Assembly: GCA_016714815.1 (NCBI GenBank)
Contig: JADKBZ010000002.1
Coordinates: forward strand, 186,001-250,000
Source: Holophagales bacterium
Lineage (GTDB): Bacteria; Acidobacteriota; Thermoanaerobaculia; UBA5066
Length of the DNA stretch: 64,000 nt
Direction: 5' to 3'
Shown: positions 50,182-59,341 of the stretch, piece after piece
Position numbering within the stretch: position 1 is the stretch's first letter
How the letters are laid out: the number at the start of each line of letters is the position of its first letter
Notes under the pieces: model-generated
What the model was told of the DNA's origin: nothing
The model's database searches: none
The model's input: only the letters and a program-made list of their open reading frames with translations
Position numbers and translations under genes: made by a program

Positions 50182-51552
50182 TCAGAGCGGGGCGAAGCGC
50201 GCCGTGAAGTGCCGGAGGACGTTCGGCGCCTCGGTGATCCGGAGGCCCCGGAGCTCCTCGCGCTTCCGGTAGACCTCGAGGACCCCTTCCGCCGCGTAGT
50301 CGATGTGCGACTGCGTGTAGACGCGCCTCGGGATCGCGAGGCGAACGAGGTCCATCGCCCCCGCCTTCTCGGTCCCGTCCGGCTGCATCCCGAACATCAC
50401 CGTCCCGATCTCGACTCCGCGGATTCCGGCCTCGACGTAGAGGGCGTTCGCCACGGAGATGCCCGGGTACTCGAGCGGCGGCACGTGCGGGAGCATCGCC
50501 CGCGCGTCGATGTAGACGGCGTGGCCGCCCGGCGGCTGGATGATCGGAACACCCGCTGCGGTCAGCTTGTCGGCGAGGTAGGCCGTCGAGCGGATCCGGT
50601 AGCGCAGGTAGGGCTCCTCGACGACCTCCTCGAGCCCGCGGGCGATCGCCTCGAGGTCGTAGCCGGCCAGGCCGCCGTAGGTCGGGAACCCCTCGGTCAG
50701 GATCAGGAGGTTCCGGCAGGAGGCGGCGAGGGCGTCGTCGTTCATCGCCAGGAAGCCGCCGATGTTGGCGAGGCCGTCCTTCTTGGCGGACATGGTGGCA
50801 CCGTCGGCGAGGGAGAACATCTCCTGGGCGATCGCCTTCGGGGTCCGGTCCGCCTGCCCCGGCTCGCGCTCCTTGATGAACCAGGCGTTCTCGGCGAAGC
50901 GGCAGGCGTCGAGGATGAACGGCTTACCGTACTTGTCGCAGAGCGCGCGGATTCCACGGATGTTCTCGAGCGAGACGGGCTGGCCGCCGCCGGAGTTGTT
51001 CGTGATGGTCACCATGACGATCGGGACCCGCTCGCCGTCCTCGGCGAGCGTCTTCTCGAGCCTCGCCAGGTCCATGTTCCCCTTGAACGGGTGGATCAGG
51101 GACGGGACCTTTCCCTCGGCGATGACGAGGTCGCGCGCCTCGGCCCCCTCGACCTCGATGTTCGCGCGGGTCGTATCGAAGTGCGTGTTGCTCGGAACGA
51201 CCATCCCCGGCTTCAGGATCGTGTGGAAGAGGATCCGCTCCGCCGCGCGCCCCTGGTGCGTCGGGATGACGTGCTTGAAGCCGGTCAGATCGGTGACGAC
51301 GTCGCGGAAGCGGTAGAAGGAGCGGCTCCCGGCGTAGCTCTCGTCGCCCTGGATCAGGGCACCCCACTGCGCCGACGACATCGCGCCCGTCCCGGAGTCG
51401 GTCAGGAGGTCGATGAGGACGTCGTCCGCCCGGAGGAGGAAGACGTTGTATCCGGCCTCGACGAGCGCCTTCTCGCGCTCCTGGCGGGTCGTGAACTTGA
51501 CCGATTCGACCGACTTGATGCGGAAGGGTTCGATGATCGTCTTGAACAGCAT
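50182..51552 (-). CDS. Tryptophanase / tyrosine phenol-lyase family enzyme (PLP-dependent)
   Basis: The 456-aa protein from ATG 51552 matches the beta-eliminating lyases over its whole length: LLTDSGTGAMSSAQWGALIQ, GDESYAGSRSFYRFRDVV, VTITNNSGGGQPVSLENIRG, the PLP-binding DACRFAEN and lysine in MSAKKDGLANIGGFLAMND, EGFPTYGGLAGYDLEAIARG and the C-terminal APNVLRHFTARF. These enzymes convert tryptophan to indole or tyrosine to phenol, with pyruvate and ammonia, in the cytoplasm. The NIGGFL and RRVYT segments look more like tyrosine phenol-lyase, but I cannot decide substrate from sequence alone. An in-frame extension upstream to 51945 is Arg-rich and not homologous, so it is rejected. Confidence 0.92.
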   Translation of the reverse strand: MLFKTIIEPFRIKSVESVKFTTRQEREKALVEAGYNVFLLRADDVLIDLLTDSGTGAMSSAQWGALIQGDESYAGSRSFYRFRDVVTDLTGFKHVIPTHQGRAAERILFHTILKPGMVVPSNTHFDTTRANIEVEGAEARDLVIAEGKVPSLIHPFKGNMDLARLEKTLAEDGERVPIVMVTITNNSGGGQPVSLENIRGIRALCDKYGKPFILDACRFAENAWFIKEREPGQADRTPKAIAQEMFSLADGATMSAKKDGLANIGGFLAMNDDALAASCRNLLILTEGFPTYGGLAGYDLEAIARGLEEVVEEPYLRYRIRSTAYLADKLTAAGVPIIQPPGGHAVYIDARAMLPHVPPLEYPGISVANALYVEAGIRGVEIGTVMFGMQPDGTEKAGAMDLVRLAIPRRVYTQSHIDYAAEGVLEVYRKREELRGLRITEAPNVLRHFTARFAPL

Positions 51553-51566
51553 GGCAACCGGGGATT

Positions 51567-52358
51567 CTACCCGGTGGCCCGCCCGTCCCGCGCCTCGCGA
51601 AGGCGTTTTGCGACGGCCTCCGCCGCGCCCGAAGGCCACTCGGCCAATACGGGTCCCAGCTCGCGTCCGGCGAGGTCGAGGAGGGCGAGGGCCGCCCCGA
51701 GCGGATCCTGCTGCAGGGCGGCGTCGAGCTCGCCTCCGAGGCGCGGCCAGGCCTTCTCGAATCGCCGGAACGGATCGAGGTCGTCGAGGAGCGCGGCTTC
51801 CGCGGGCGGGACGTGCCGCGAGAGGAGGCGCAGCAGGTGCCCGGTGGCGTGCCCGGCCACGAAAAGGCGTGCCGAGAGGAGCTCGCCTCTCGCCGCCCGC
51901 CCCCCTCCCACGAGGAGGTTCCCGAGGAGCTGCCCGCAGAGCCATCGGTCGTCGGGGCGCTCCACCGGTCTGGCGGCGACCTCCGCCATCCGCGCCGCCA
52001 CGCCGCCGCGATCGAGCAGCACTTCGTACCGGTTCGCCCGGGCGACGAGGAGCTCGTCGAGGTCGAAGACCGCGAACTCGAGGAGGTGCCCGTCCGGCAG
52101 GACGACCTTCAGTCCGTGCGCGGTCTCGCGGTGAACGAGGACGGCCCTGGCGGCGCCGGGAAGCCAGCCGAGATCCGTCCGAAAAGCCTCCTGGGCGCCC
52201 GACACCGTGACGACGAAGAAGTCGTGGTCCGAAAAATCGTCCGGCAGGACTCCGAGTCCCGACATCGAACCGAGGGCGACGAGGCCGACGACCCGATGAT
52301 CACCGGCGAGGGCCGCCTCGAGGGAACGGACGAAGGAGTCGTAGGCCGTACGGTCCAT
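51567..52358 (-). CDS. Nucleotidyltransferase-fold protein
   Basis: The 263-aa protein has VGLVALGSMSGLGVLPDDFS followed by DHDFFVVTV: a GS motif with the D-x-D pair of the polymerase-beta nucleotidyltransferase fold, and a later acidic residue in LLEFAVFDLDEL. The C-terminal half is helical, with possible four-helix HEPN-like character (LFVAGHATGHLLRLLSRHVP). It resembles aminoglycoside-adenylyltransferase-like and MNT-type proteins; the substrate is unknown. It is encoded 15 bp upstream of the tryptophanase-family gene on the same strand, so the pair is probably an operon. Confidence 0.72.
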   Translation of the reverse strand: MDRTAYDSFVRSLEAALAGDHRVVGLVALGSMSGLGVLPDDFSDHDFFVVTVSGAQEAFRTDLGWLPGAARAVLVHRETAHGLKVVLPDGHLLEFAVFDLDELLVARANRYEVLLDRGGVAARMAEVAARPVERPDDRWLCGQLLGNLLVGGGRAARGELLSARLFVAGHATGHLLRLLSRHVPPAEAALLDDLDPFRRFEKAWPRLGGELDAALQQDPLGAALALLDLAGRELGPVLAEWPSGAAEAVAKRLREARDGRATG

Positions 52359-52391
52359 GCGCCTCTCCTGCCTCCGGGGAAAGCCCGGCCG

Positions 52392-52709
52392 TCAGCTCGC
52401 GGGCCGGGCCCGCCAGGCGCTGCCGTAGGCGTCGAACGCCTTCGCGAGCCGCCGGCGGTACTTCTGCTCCCGGGTCGGCCGGAAGGTCTTCTGCATCGCG
52501 CGAAGGACCGGGCTCGCCTCGTCCGCGACGGAGCTCCTGTCGAGCTCGGCGAGGACCGCGCTGACGAAGGGGGCGACCCGATCGGGATCCGTCGGCTCCA
52601 GCGGGAGCGAGGCGATCCGCGTCATGTGGGCCTTCGCGTACTCCGCCGCGGTATCGCGTAGCGTGAAGCGGAAGACCTGCCAGGCGGCCCCGAGACTCTT
52701 GTCGGCCAA
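52392..52709 (-). CDS. Hypothetical protein, 105 aa
   Basis: The protein (MADKSLGAAWQVFRFTLRDT...) is helical and charged, without a signal peptide, membrane helix or known motif. It contains LEPTDPDRVAPFVSAVLAEL and a basic C-terminus (TREQKYRRRLAKAFDAYGSA). It lies 34 bp upstream of the nucleotidyltransferase gene on the same strand and may belong to the same operon. Confidence 0.6.
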   Translation of the reverse strand: MADKSLGAAWQVFRFTLRDTAAEYAKAHMTRIASLPLEPTDPDRVAPFVSAVLAELDRSSVADEASPVLRAMQKTFRPTREQKYRRRLAKAFDAYGSAWRARPAS

Positions 52710-52775
52710 CGGAAGTACCTCCGGGCCATTCTATGCGCCTCGGCGCTCCCCCGTGACCGGTAGACTCGCTCCGAC

Positions 52776-53426
52776 TTGAAACCCCACCTTCCAGAGCTCG
52801 CGACGGCGGTCGAAGCGGCGGCCGTCGTCGTGTCGGCGATCTCCGGCATGGTTTCGGCCGCCAGGGCCCGGATGGACCTCGTCGGCACGTTCACGCTCGC
52901 GCTGGTCACGGCGTTCGGCGGCGGCACGCTCCGCGACGTCCTCCTGCAGCGGCGGCCTCTCTTCTGGGTCAGCAACGAGGGGTACGTCTTCCTGACGCTC
53001 CTCCTCTGCCTCGCCTTCGTCTACAGCCGGAGAGCGTTCGAGTTCGCCGACGCCCTGGACCGGCACGCCTCGTTCGTCGACGCCCTCGGTCTCGCCCTAT
53101 TCACCCTCACCGGCGTCCACTACGCTCACGAGGCAGGCCTGCCGGGCCTTCCAGCGGCGCTCCTGGGAGTCATCACGGGGACGTTCGGCGGAGTCCTCAG
53201 GGACGTCCTCATCCGGGAGATCCCCGCCATCTTCCGGCCCGGGGCTCTCTACGCGGTCCCGTCGTTCGTCGGATGCTGGGTCGTCCTCTCGGGCCCGTGG
53301 CTCGAGATCCCGCAGCCGATAGCCGACGCCGCCGGCTTCACGACGATCGTCCTTCTCCGGATGGCGTCCGTCCGGCTCGGACTCCGGCTTCCCGCGCCCC
53401 ACTGGGCCGGGAAGCCGGAGCCCTGA
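52776..53426 (+). CDS. TRIC-type (UPF0126) cation channel family membrane protein
   Basis: The 216-aa protein has seven hydrophobic segments in two similar halves, each with the family glycine motif: VTAFGGGTLRDVLLQRRPLF and VITGTFGGVLRDVLIREIPA. The sequence FGGxxRDVL(L/I) twice is the signature of bacterial trimeric intracellular cation channels. It sits in the inner membrane and conducts monovalent cations. The spacing and length are normal. Confidence 0.92.
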   Translation: MKPHLPELATAVEAAAVVVSAISGMVSAARARMDLVGTFTLALVTAFGGGTLRDVLLQRRPLFWVSNEGYVFLTLLLCLAFVYSRRAFEFADALDRHASFVDALGLALFTLTGVHYAHEAGLPGLPAALLGVITGTFGGVLRDVLIREIPAIFRPGALYAVPSFVGCWVVLSGPWLEIPQPIADAAGFTTIVLLRMASVRLGLRLPAPHWAGKPEP

Positions 53427-53436
53427 GACCCGGGCG

Positions 53437-54285
53437 CTACTTCCCGACTCTCGCGTCCTCGACGACGAGGGTGTAGGTGTAGCCCGCGCCGAAATCGCGG
53501 TCGACGGCGACGGTCCCCTTCACGAGAACCACGTCGCCCAGGGCGACCTTGTCGTTCGTCGTCACCGTCAGGTCGTCGTCCTTGGTGGCACGGGCCCCGG
53601 AACCATCCCGGAGATGGATCCAGTTCTTCCCCATTATCCCTTCGTTGACCTTCACGACCTTCCCGCGGACCGCGACGGCCTTGCCCTTGAGTGCGGCGCG
53701 CTGGGCGAAGAGCTCGGCGACCGTCCGCCCGTCAGACCCCTCGGCCTTCGCGACGCTGATCTTCTCCGTCACCTCGGGGCCGGCCGCCGCAGCGGCGTGC
53801 GGAGCGCCCATCGCGGCGGGGGCCGAACCCATCCCGCCAGGCATGCCGCCCATCGCCGCCGGGGCGGCCGGAGCGCCGCCCGCGCCCGCCAGGGTCCCGA
53901 AGACGATGTGGTCGAATTTCCGGTTCAGCGTCTTGCTCTCGAACCCGTCCATGGGCATCGGGCCGAGGACGGTTACCGTCGTGCCCTTCTCGACCTTCGC
54001 TTCGTTCACGGCCGCCCAGGTCTCGCCGTCCGCGGTCTTCAGCTTCACGTAGGTGTAGCCGGCGGCGTTCATCGTCTCGAGGACCGTGCCCGTGAGGCTC
54101 GGGCTCGCGCCGGCGGCTCCCCCGCCGGGCGGGACCGGTGTGGGAAAGGGGGTGGCAGCTCCGTCGTGGGAGCCGGCGAGGGCGGCCGACGCGGGGGTGG
54201 GCACGGGCTGCTCGGCGGCGGACGTCTGCGTCTTGCTGCAACCGAGGGCAAGGGCAGCGATGAGGATGACAAGGCTGGTTCGCAT
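53437..54285 (-). CDS. Lipoprotein with C-terminal OB-fold (NrfJ-like)
   Basis: From ATG 54285 the 282-aa protein begins MRTSLVILIAALALGCSKTQ, a lipoprotein signal with lipobox LALGC. Residues 70-145 contain an SH3-like element (TVLETMNAAGYTYVKLKTAD, GETWAAVNEAKVEKGTTVTV, LGPMPMDGFESKTLNRKFD), as in NrfJ-type and related DUFs. A Met/Gly/Ala/Pro-rich linker follows (GMPGGMGSAPAAMG), then an OB fold: LFAQRAALKGKAVAVRGKVV and GIMGKNWIHLRDGSG, VALGDVVLVKGTVAVDRDFG. The MPMDGF and GKNW motifs are typical. It is a periplasmic protein of unknown partner. Confidence 0.75.
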   Translation of the reverse strand: MRTSLVILIAALALGCSKTQTSAAEQPVPTPASAALAGSHDGAATPFPTPVPPGGGAAGASPSLTGTVLETMNAAGYTYVKLKTADGETWAAVNEAKVEKGTTVTVLGPMPMDGFESKTLNRKFDHIVFGTLAGAGGAPAAPAAMGGMPGGMGSAPAAMGAPHAAAAAGPEVTEKISVAKAEGSDGRTVAELFAQRAALKGKAVAVRGKVVKVNEGIMGKNWIHLRDGSGARATKDDDLTVTTNDKVALGDVVLVKGTVAVDRDFGAGYTYTLVVEDARVGK

Positions 54286-54504
54286 CAGATCGTTCTCCTG
54301 CGGCTTCATGCGGCTGGATGGTACTTCGATCAAATGCCCCGCGGGGAAGTCGCTTCCCTCATCGGACGTCTGATCGAATCCCGGAGGGCGCCGGACAGCC
54401 CCGCAATCGCGACGACGTGAATCGCCACGATGGGCACCGTGGCCTTCACGCGCCAGTCCCGCAGGGCGCGGGCCACCCAGGCTCTCGCCATGCCTTCCGG
54501 TTCC

Positions 54505-55557
54505 CTACGGGCCCTGGGGCGCGGGGGCAGCCTCGGGCTTCGGTGCGGCGCCCCCGGACGGGCTCGCGGCCCGGCCCACGAGGTAGTCGACGAGCTCGTT
54601 CACGTTCATCGTCGAGACGTTCGAGCCCGGCACGATGAGGATCTTCTTCTTCGCGAACTGCTTGGCGACCTGCATCTTCACGTAGGCGTCGCCCCCCATC
54701 TTCCCGAGGGCCTCGGCTTCCTTCCGGATCCCCTCCGCCTCGGCCTGGGCGACGGCGACGACCGCCTTGGCCTGGTTCGTCTTCGTCTGGAAGTAGCCGT
54801 CCGCGTCGTTCCTGAGACTCCCCGCCTCGCCGCGGGCGTCCTCGAGCAGCTTGTTCCAGCTGGCCCGCCGCCCCTCGAGCTCGGACCGCTTCTGGACCTC
54901 CATCGACTTCTGCTGCTCCACGAGCTTCTGCTGGTCGGCCTCGGCCTGCTTCTGGGCGTTGATCGCGGCCTGGTAGGCCGGGTCGAAGCGGTGCTGCTGC
55001 ACCTGGAGCGAGTCGATAAGGATCCCGTACGGCGTGAGCGAGGCGACGAGGGCCTTTCTCGTCTTCTCGGCCATCTCGTTCTTGATGGCGACCTGGTAGT
55101 ACTCCTCCGAGGTGATCTCGTTGAAGATGTCGCGAATCACCGACCGCGAGATCGGCCGCACGACCCGCTCCCGGATCTCCTCCACCGTCTGGCCGACACG
55201 CATGACGAGGAAGCCGGCCTTCTTCGGGTCGATCCGCCACATGACGTTCACGTCGATGTGGACGTTGTTGCCGTCCTTCGTCTTGAACGTGATGTCGTCG
55301 GGGATCGGGCGGTCCCCTTCCGCGGGGTTGGAGTTCATCAGGAGGTTCTGCTGCGCGATGGAGAGCGTCGTCCAGGAGTTGACGAACGGCAGGACCGTGT
55401 AGACGCCTCCCGGGGGCTTCACCTCCTGTGCGCCCCGCTTCTCGAAGACGCCGAAGAGGCTCGTCCGGATGCCGACCTCGGTCGAGTTCGTGGGCCGGCA
55501 GCCGACGAGCGAGGCAGAGGCGAGGACCGCGAGAGCGGCCGAAACGAAGCGCCTCAC
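54505..55557 (-). CDS. SPFH/prohibitin-domain protein, lipoprotein type
   Basis: The GTG at 55557 overlaps the stop of the upstream SPFH gene, and gives 350 aa with signal VRRFVSAALAVLASASLVGC (lipobox SLVGC). The band-7 domain covers about 30-230: VGIRTSLFGVFEKRGAQEVK, PGGVYTVLPFVNSWTTLSIA, IPDDITFKTKDGNNVHIDVN and VRPISRSVIRDIFNEITSEE. A coiled coil follows (about 205-310: AAINAQKQAEADQQKLVEQQ). It probably forms membrane-associated oligomers with the product of the neighbouring gene. Longer in-frame extension upstream is inside the neighbour gene and rejected. Confidence 0.85.
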   Translation of the reverse strand: MRRFVSAALAVLASASLVGCRPTNSTEVGIRTSLFGVFEKRGAQEVKPPGGVYTVLPFVNSWTTLSIAQQNLLMNSNPAEGDRPIPDDITFKTKDGNNVHIDVNVMWRIDPKKAGFLVMRVGQTVEEIRERVVRPISRSVIRDIFNEITSEEYYQVAIKNEMAEKTRKALVASLTPYGILIDSLQVQQHRFDPAYQAAINAQKQAEADQQKLVEQQKSMEVQKRSELEGRRASWNKLLEDARGEAGSLRNDADGYFQTKTNQAKAVVAVAQAEAEGIRKEAEALGKMGGDAYVKMQVAKQFAKKKILIVPGSNVSTMNVNELVDYLVGRAASPSGGAAPKPEAAPAPQGP

Positions 55558-56711
55558 TTCTGCACCCCCGCGCCAGCGGGCGAAGGCCCGGGGCCGGCCC
55601 CGCTGCTGACGCCGATGACCGCCCAGGCGTTCCGGATGAAGGAGATGTACTGCTCGGGGGTCATGACGGCCCCTTCGATGTTCTCGAACATCTTCGCCGT
55701 CTCGAGCGCGACGACATACCTGCCGCCCGAGGAGTTGAGGGCGTCGGCCTTCAGCCGTTTCGCCTCCGCCTGCGCCACGTTGACCTCCTTGTCGGCCCTG
55801 GCCCGCGTCTGCGAAGCGTAGAGCTCGGCCTCCGCGCGGATCTTTGCGATCTGCGCGTTCACCTCCGACTCGGCGATCGTGATGGTGGCGTTCCCCTTCG
55901 ACTGGATCTGCTCCAGCTTGGCGTGCTCCTCGTTGACGAGCGCTTCCTTGCGGTTCTTCTCCGTCATCTGGACGGCGACCTTCTTCTCCTGGAGCGACTT
56001 CTCGTAGTTCTCGGCGTAGACGTAGTTGCGCAGGAGAAGCGTCTCCACCGCAAAGCCCCTCGCGGAGAAGCTCGCCTTCAGGAACGTCTCGGCGTCCTTG
56101 ACGGCCGCGATCCGCAGCTCCTCGTTGTAGAACGTCTCCGCGTTCATCTTCCCGATCGTCTGCAGCACGCCGTTGCGGAACGTGTTGACGGCGAAGCTGT
56201 CGACGTACAGGGAGCCCCAGCCGAAATCCTTCGCGATCCGCACCGGGTCGGAGATCGAGTAGAGGAGCGTCACGTCGCAGATGACGGCGTATCCGTCGGA
56301 AGTCTGGACGTTGAACGCGTCGATGACCCGGTGCGTGGCCCGGCCGAGGACCTTGTCTCGCCTCTGGAAGAACCTCTCGACCCCTTCGCGGACGTCCTCG
56401 GTCTTCGCCTTTCCCAGCGACTCCGACCGGTCGAACGACGCCTCCAGGACGTGGATCTCCTTCGGGAAGTCGTGCATCGTCGTCCCGAAGGGGACGAAGT
56501 AGAGGCCGGGGGTGAAGGCCCGCTCCTTGATGCCCGTCTTGAGCCCGAAGCGGACCTGCTCGACGCCCCATTCGTTCGGATTCACCCGCGCCGTGCACGC
56601 GCCGTAGAAGAGGAGGACTGAGACGAGCGCCAGCCCCGAGAGAAGCCCGACGCGCCGAATCGAGCCCAGGAGCTTCCGGAGGGCGCCCTCCGCCCCTGCA
56701 ACGGTCACCAT
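55554..56711 (-). CDS. SPFH/prohibitin-domain membrane protein
   Basis: The 385-aa protein has one membrane helix (VGLLSGLALVSVLLFYGACT, about residues 21-40) and a band-7 domain at about 42-240 (VNPNEWGVEQVRFGLKTGIK, AFTPGLYFVPFGTTMHDFPK, FNVQTSDGYAVICDVTLLYS). A long coiled coil follows (about 235-330: YEKSLQEKKVAVQMTEKNRK). SPFH proteins build ring-like membrane scaffolds and often regulate proteases or lipid domains. It is translationally coupled to the second SPFH gene and follows the membrane protein gene at 56716-57429 after 4 bp, so the three form an operon. Confidence 0.88.
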   Translation of the reverse strand: MVTVAGAEGALRKLLGSIRRVGLLSGLALVSVLLFYGACTARVNPNEWGVEQVRFGLKTGIKERAFTPGLYFVPFGTTMHDFPKEIHVLEASFDRSESLGKAKTEDVREGVERFFQRRDKVLGRATHRVIDAFNVQTSDGYAVICDVTLLYSISDPVRIAKDFGWGSLYVDSFAVNTFRNGVLQTIGKMNAETFYNEELRIAAVKDAETFLKASFSARGFAVETLLLRNYVYAENYEKSLQEKKVAVQMTEKNRKEALVNEEHAKLEQIQSKGNATITIAESEVNAQIAKIRAEAELYASQTRARADKEVNVAQAEAKRLKADALNSSGGRYVVALETAKMFENIEGAVMTPEQYISFIRNAWAVIGVSSGAGPGPSPAGAGVQK

Positions 56712-56715
56712 AACG

Positions 56716-57429
56716 TCACCCTTCCCTTTCGGCCGCGCTTCCGGCGGCCCCCAGCCGCGCCTTCGCGCGGGCCTCTTCGTCGTCGCGCGCCTCGCGCTCG
56801 GCGACGGAGGTCGTGTCGGTCAGGTAGGCGAGGTCGACGCGCGCGATCTCGCGGTCGGTCCTCGTCACGAGCTGGTTCAGGTCCCCTTCGTAGCGGCGCA
56901 GCGTGAGCCAGCGCCGAAGCTCAGGGAAGACCAGCCCCCCGACGGTGAACGGGAGAACCCACTCCTTCGACCAGATCGGGATGAACGGGGCCCAGACGAC
57001 GAGGAACCCGAGCCCCATGCCGAGGACGGCCCAGAGCGCCCGCTCGACCCCGTGGAGCGGCTCGGCGAGCCCGTAGAAGCCGTTCCGCTCGCGGGGGGTG
57101 AAGCTCGCGGCGAGCCGGACCCAGCCCGGAATCACGACTTTGCGGACGAGGTCGTCGACCTTCCGGAAAAGCTCTTCGCGCGCCTCCCGGGTCAGGAGCG
57201 ACTCCTCGAGGCGGATCGTGTCGCGCAGGCGCGGAATCTCCTCCTCGTAGAGCGCCGTCGCCCACGCCTCGACGCCGGGGGCGCCCCGGGCGAGCGCCTC
57301 GTCGGACAGGCCGACGCGGCAGTTTTCGAGCTTCTGGACGAGGGAATCGACGAAGCTGTCGAGGGGGCCCGGCCCCCCCGAGGCGGCGGGACCGAAGACC
57401 TGGAAGGCCCGACCCAGGAGTGATTTCAT
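56716..57429 (-). CDS. Membrane protein of the SPFH operon, 237 aa
   Basis: The ATG at 57429 (MKSLLGRAFQVFGPAASG) is preferred over upstream in-frame starts that would overlap the divergent gene. Residues 1-125 are helical and charged (VQKLENCRVGLSDEALARGA, RLEESLLTREAREELFRKVD), followed by two membrane segments (ALWAVLGMGLGFLVVWAPFI and WVLPFTVGGLVFPEL) and an acidic helical tail. I do not recognise the family. Its position as first gene of the SPFH operon suggests a partner or anchor for the SPFH scaffold. Confidence 0.7.
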   Translation of the reverse strand: MKSLLGRAFQVFGPAASGGPGPLDSFVDSLVQKLENCRVGLSDEALARGAPGVEAWATALYEEEIPRLRDTIRLEESLLTREAREELFRKVDDLVRKVVIPGWVRLAASFTPRERNGFYGLAEPLHGVERALWAVLGMGLGFLVVWAPFIPIWSKEWVLPFTVGGLVFPELRRWLTLRRYEGDLNQLVTRTDREIARVDLAYLTDTTSVAEREARDDEEARAKARLGAAGSAAEREG

Positions 57430-57565
57430 GGAACTGTCGAGAGTATAGTAATGCGCTTTGGCCGGGAGTCTCTGATGCATCGGCATCATGGAACTCGGGG
57501 CGCGACAGGAAGAGACTCCGTCGACTATTGAGGGGCCGCGAGGCGGCCCGTGGAGGGTTCCCAAG

Positions 57566-59341
57566 ATGCCTACGAGAGACCTCACGCTCGCGATGATCGG
57601 ATCGGGCGGCGACGGCGTCGTGACGATGGGCGAGATGATGGCCCAGGCTGGCGCCCGGGACGGCCTGAACGTCATCAAGGTGGAAGCCTACGGGCCTCAG
57701 ATTCGCGGTGGCGAGTCGTCCTGCACCCTCCGGATGTCGGCCGAGCCGATCTCCGCGCAGGGCGACGCCGTCGACGTCCTCGTCGTCTTCAACTGGGCCG
57801 ACTTCACCCGTTTCAAGGGCGAGGTCGTCCCGAAGGCTGACGCGGTCATCCTCTACGAGGCGGCCGACCCGACGCCGATCTCCGAGGTGGTCATCCCGGC
57901 CGCGGGGAAGGCGACGTGGATCCCGGTGCCCTTCATCGAGCTCGCCACGAAGGCGACCGGGACGAAGGCCGCCAAGAACATCGTCACCCTCGGCATTCTG
58001 GCCGAGCTCTTCGGCATTCCGCCGGAATCGGTGAGGAAGGCCGTCGAGTTCAAGTTCGGGAAGAAGAAGGCCGGGGTCCTCGAGGCAAACCTGAAGGGGT
58101 TCACGGCGGGGCGCGAATTCGCGCAGGCCCTCGGCATCGACGTCTCGGCCCGCCGGCTCGAGTACACCGTCTCCGATTCCAAGCTCGTCATGACCGGGAA
58201 CGAGGCCTGCGCCGTCGCGGCGCTTCACGCGGGGTGCCGCTTCTTCGCCGGTTACCCGATCACCCCCTCCTCCGAGGTCCTCCACTTCCTCTCGGAGTGG
58301 CTCCCCCGCGCCGGCGGCCGGATCATTCAGACCGAGGACGAGCTGTCGGCCCTCGGCGCCATCATCGGCGGCTCCTTCGCGGGAGTGAAGTCGATGACGT
58401 CGACCTCCGGCCCCGGCCTTTCGCTCATGGCCGAGATGCTCGGCCTCGCGTCCATGGCCGAGGTCCCCACGGTCATCCTCGACGTCCAGCGCGGCGGCCC
58501 CTCGACCGGCCTGCCGACGAAGTCGGAGCAGTCGGACCTCTACCTGGCCGTCTTCGGCTCGCACGGCGACATGCCGCGCATCGTCCTGGCGCCGACGGAC
58601 GTCGAGGACTGCTTCCACGCCACCGTCGACGCCTTCAACATCGCCGAGGAGACGCAGCTTCCGGTCATCATCCTCTCCGACCAGGCGGTCGGGCAGAGCC
58701 GCCGGACGGTCGAGAAGGCGAATCTGGTCCACGAGGTCATCGACCGCCGGACGCCCAACGCGGACGAGCTCGCCGACTACAAGCGGTACGCCCAGACCCC
58801 CACTGGCGTCTCGCCGATGAGCGTCCCCGGGACGAAGGGCGGGATCTACCAGACGAACGGCCTCGAGCACGACGAGACGGCGCGTCCCGCCTCCTCGCAC
58901 GTGATGCACGAGAAGATGAGCCGCAAGCGGTTCAAGAAGCTCGACTTCGTCGAGGAGAAGTACCCTCTCTTCGTCCACCTCGGTCCCGAGAAGGCCGACG
59001 TCGGCATCGTCTGCTGGGGCTCCTCGAAGGGCCCGGTCGAGGAGGCGATGCGCGAGCTCGCCGCCGGCGGAGTGAGCGTCTCCGCGTTCGTCCCCCGCAT
59101 CATCATGCCCTTCCCGAAGAAGGCCTTCGTCGAATACATGGCGAGCGTGAAGACGCTCGTCTTCCTCGAGGTGAACTTCGTCGGGCAGCTCTACCACTAC
59201 CTGCGGACCATCGTCGATCTCCCCGCCGGGACCCGCGTCTTCGCGCGGTCGGGCGGCATGAACCTCTCCGTGACCGAAGTGAAAAGCCGCGTCGAGAGCG
59301 TCCTTTCGGAAGCCGGCGCCCGCGAGGAGGTGACCGCGTGA
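57566..59341 (+). CDS. korA: 2-oxoacid:ferredoxin oxidoreductase, fused gamma-alpha subunit (KorA-type)
   Basis: The ATG at 57566 follows GGAGGG; the 591-aa protein has an N-terminal gamma domain (IGSGGDGVVTMGEMMAQAGA, GPQIRGGESSCTLRMS) at about 5-190 and the alpha domain with GNEACAVAALHAGCRFFAGY, PITPSSEVLHFLSEWLP, MTSTSGPGLSLMAEM and DVQRGGPSTGLPTKSEQSDL. With the beta subunit encoded next it oxidatively decarboxylates a 2-oxoacid (typically 2-oxoglutarate) to the acyl-CoA and reduces ferredoxin. The overlap GTGA with the following gene shows coupling. It is divergent from the SPFH operon. Confidence 0.93.
   Translation: MPTRDLTLAMIGSGGDGVVTMGEMMAQAGARDGLNVIKVEAYGPQIRGGESSCTLRMSAEPISAQGDAVDVLVVFNWADFTRFKGEVVPKADAVILYEAADPTPISEVVIPAAGKATWIPVPFIELATKATGTKAAKNIVTLGILAELFGIPPESVRKAVEFKFGKKKAGVLEANLKGFTAGREFAQALGIDVSARRLEYTVSDSKLVMTGNEACAVAALHAGCRFFAGYPITPSSEVLHFLSEWLPRAGGRIIQTEDELSALGAIIGGSFAGVKSMTSTSGPGLSLMAEMLGLASMAEVPTVILDVQRGGPSTGLPTKSEQSDLYLAVFGSHGDMPRIVLAPTDVEDCFHATVDAFNIAEETQLPVIILSDQAVGQSRRTVEKANLVHEVIDRRTPNADELADYKRYAQTPTGVSPMSVPGTKGGIYQTNGLEHDETARPASSHVMHEKMSRKRFKKLDFVEEKYPLFVHLGPEKADVGIVCWGSSKGPVEEAMRELAAGGVSVSAFVPRIIMPFPKKAFVEYMASVKTLVFLEVNFVGQLYHYLRTIVDLPAGTRVFARSGGMNLSVTEVKSRVESVLSEAGAREEVTA

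Noticed and set aside
51553..51945. N-terminal extension of the tryptophanase-family protein
   Set aside because: The extension is Arg/Pro-rich and overlaps the nucleotidyltransferase gene; the family N-terminus starts at ATG 51552.
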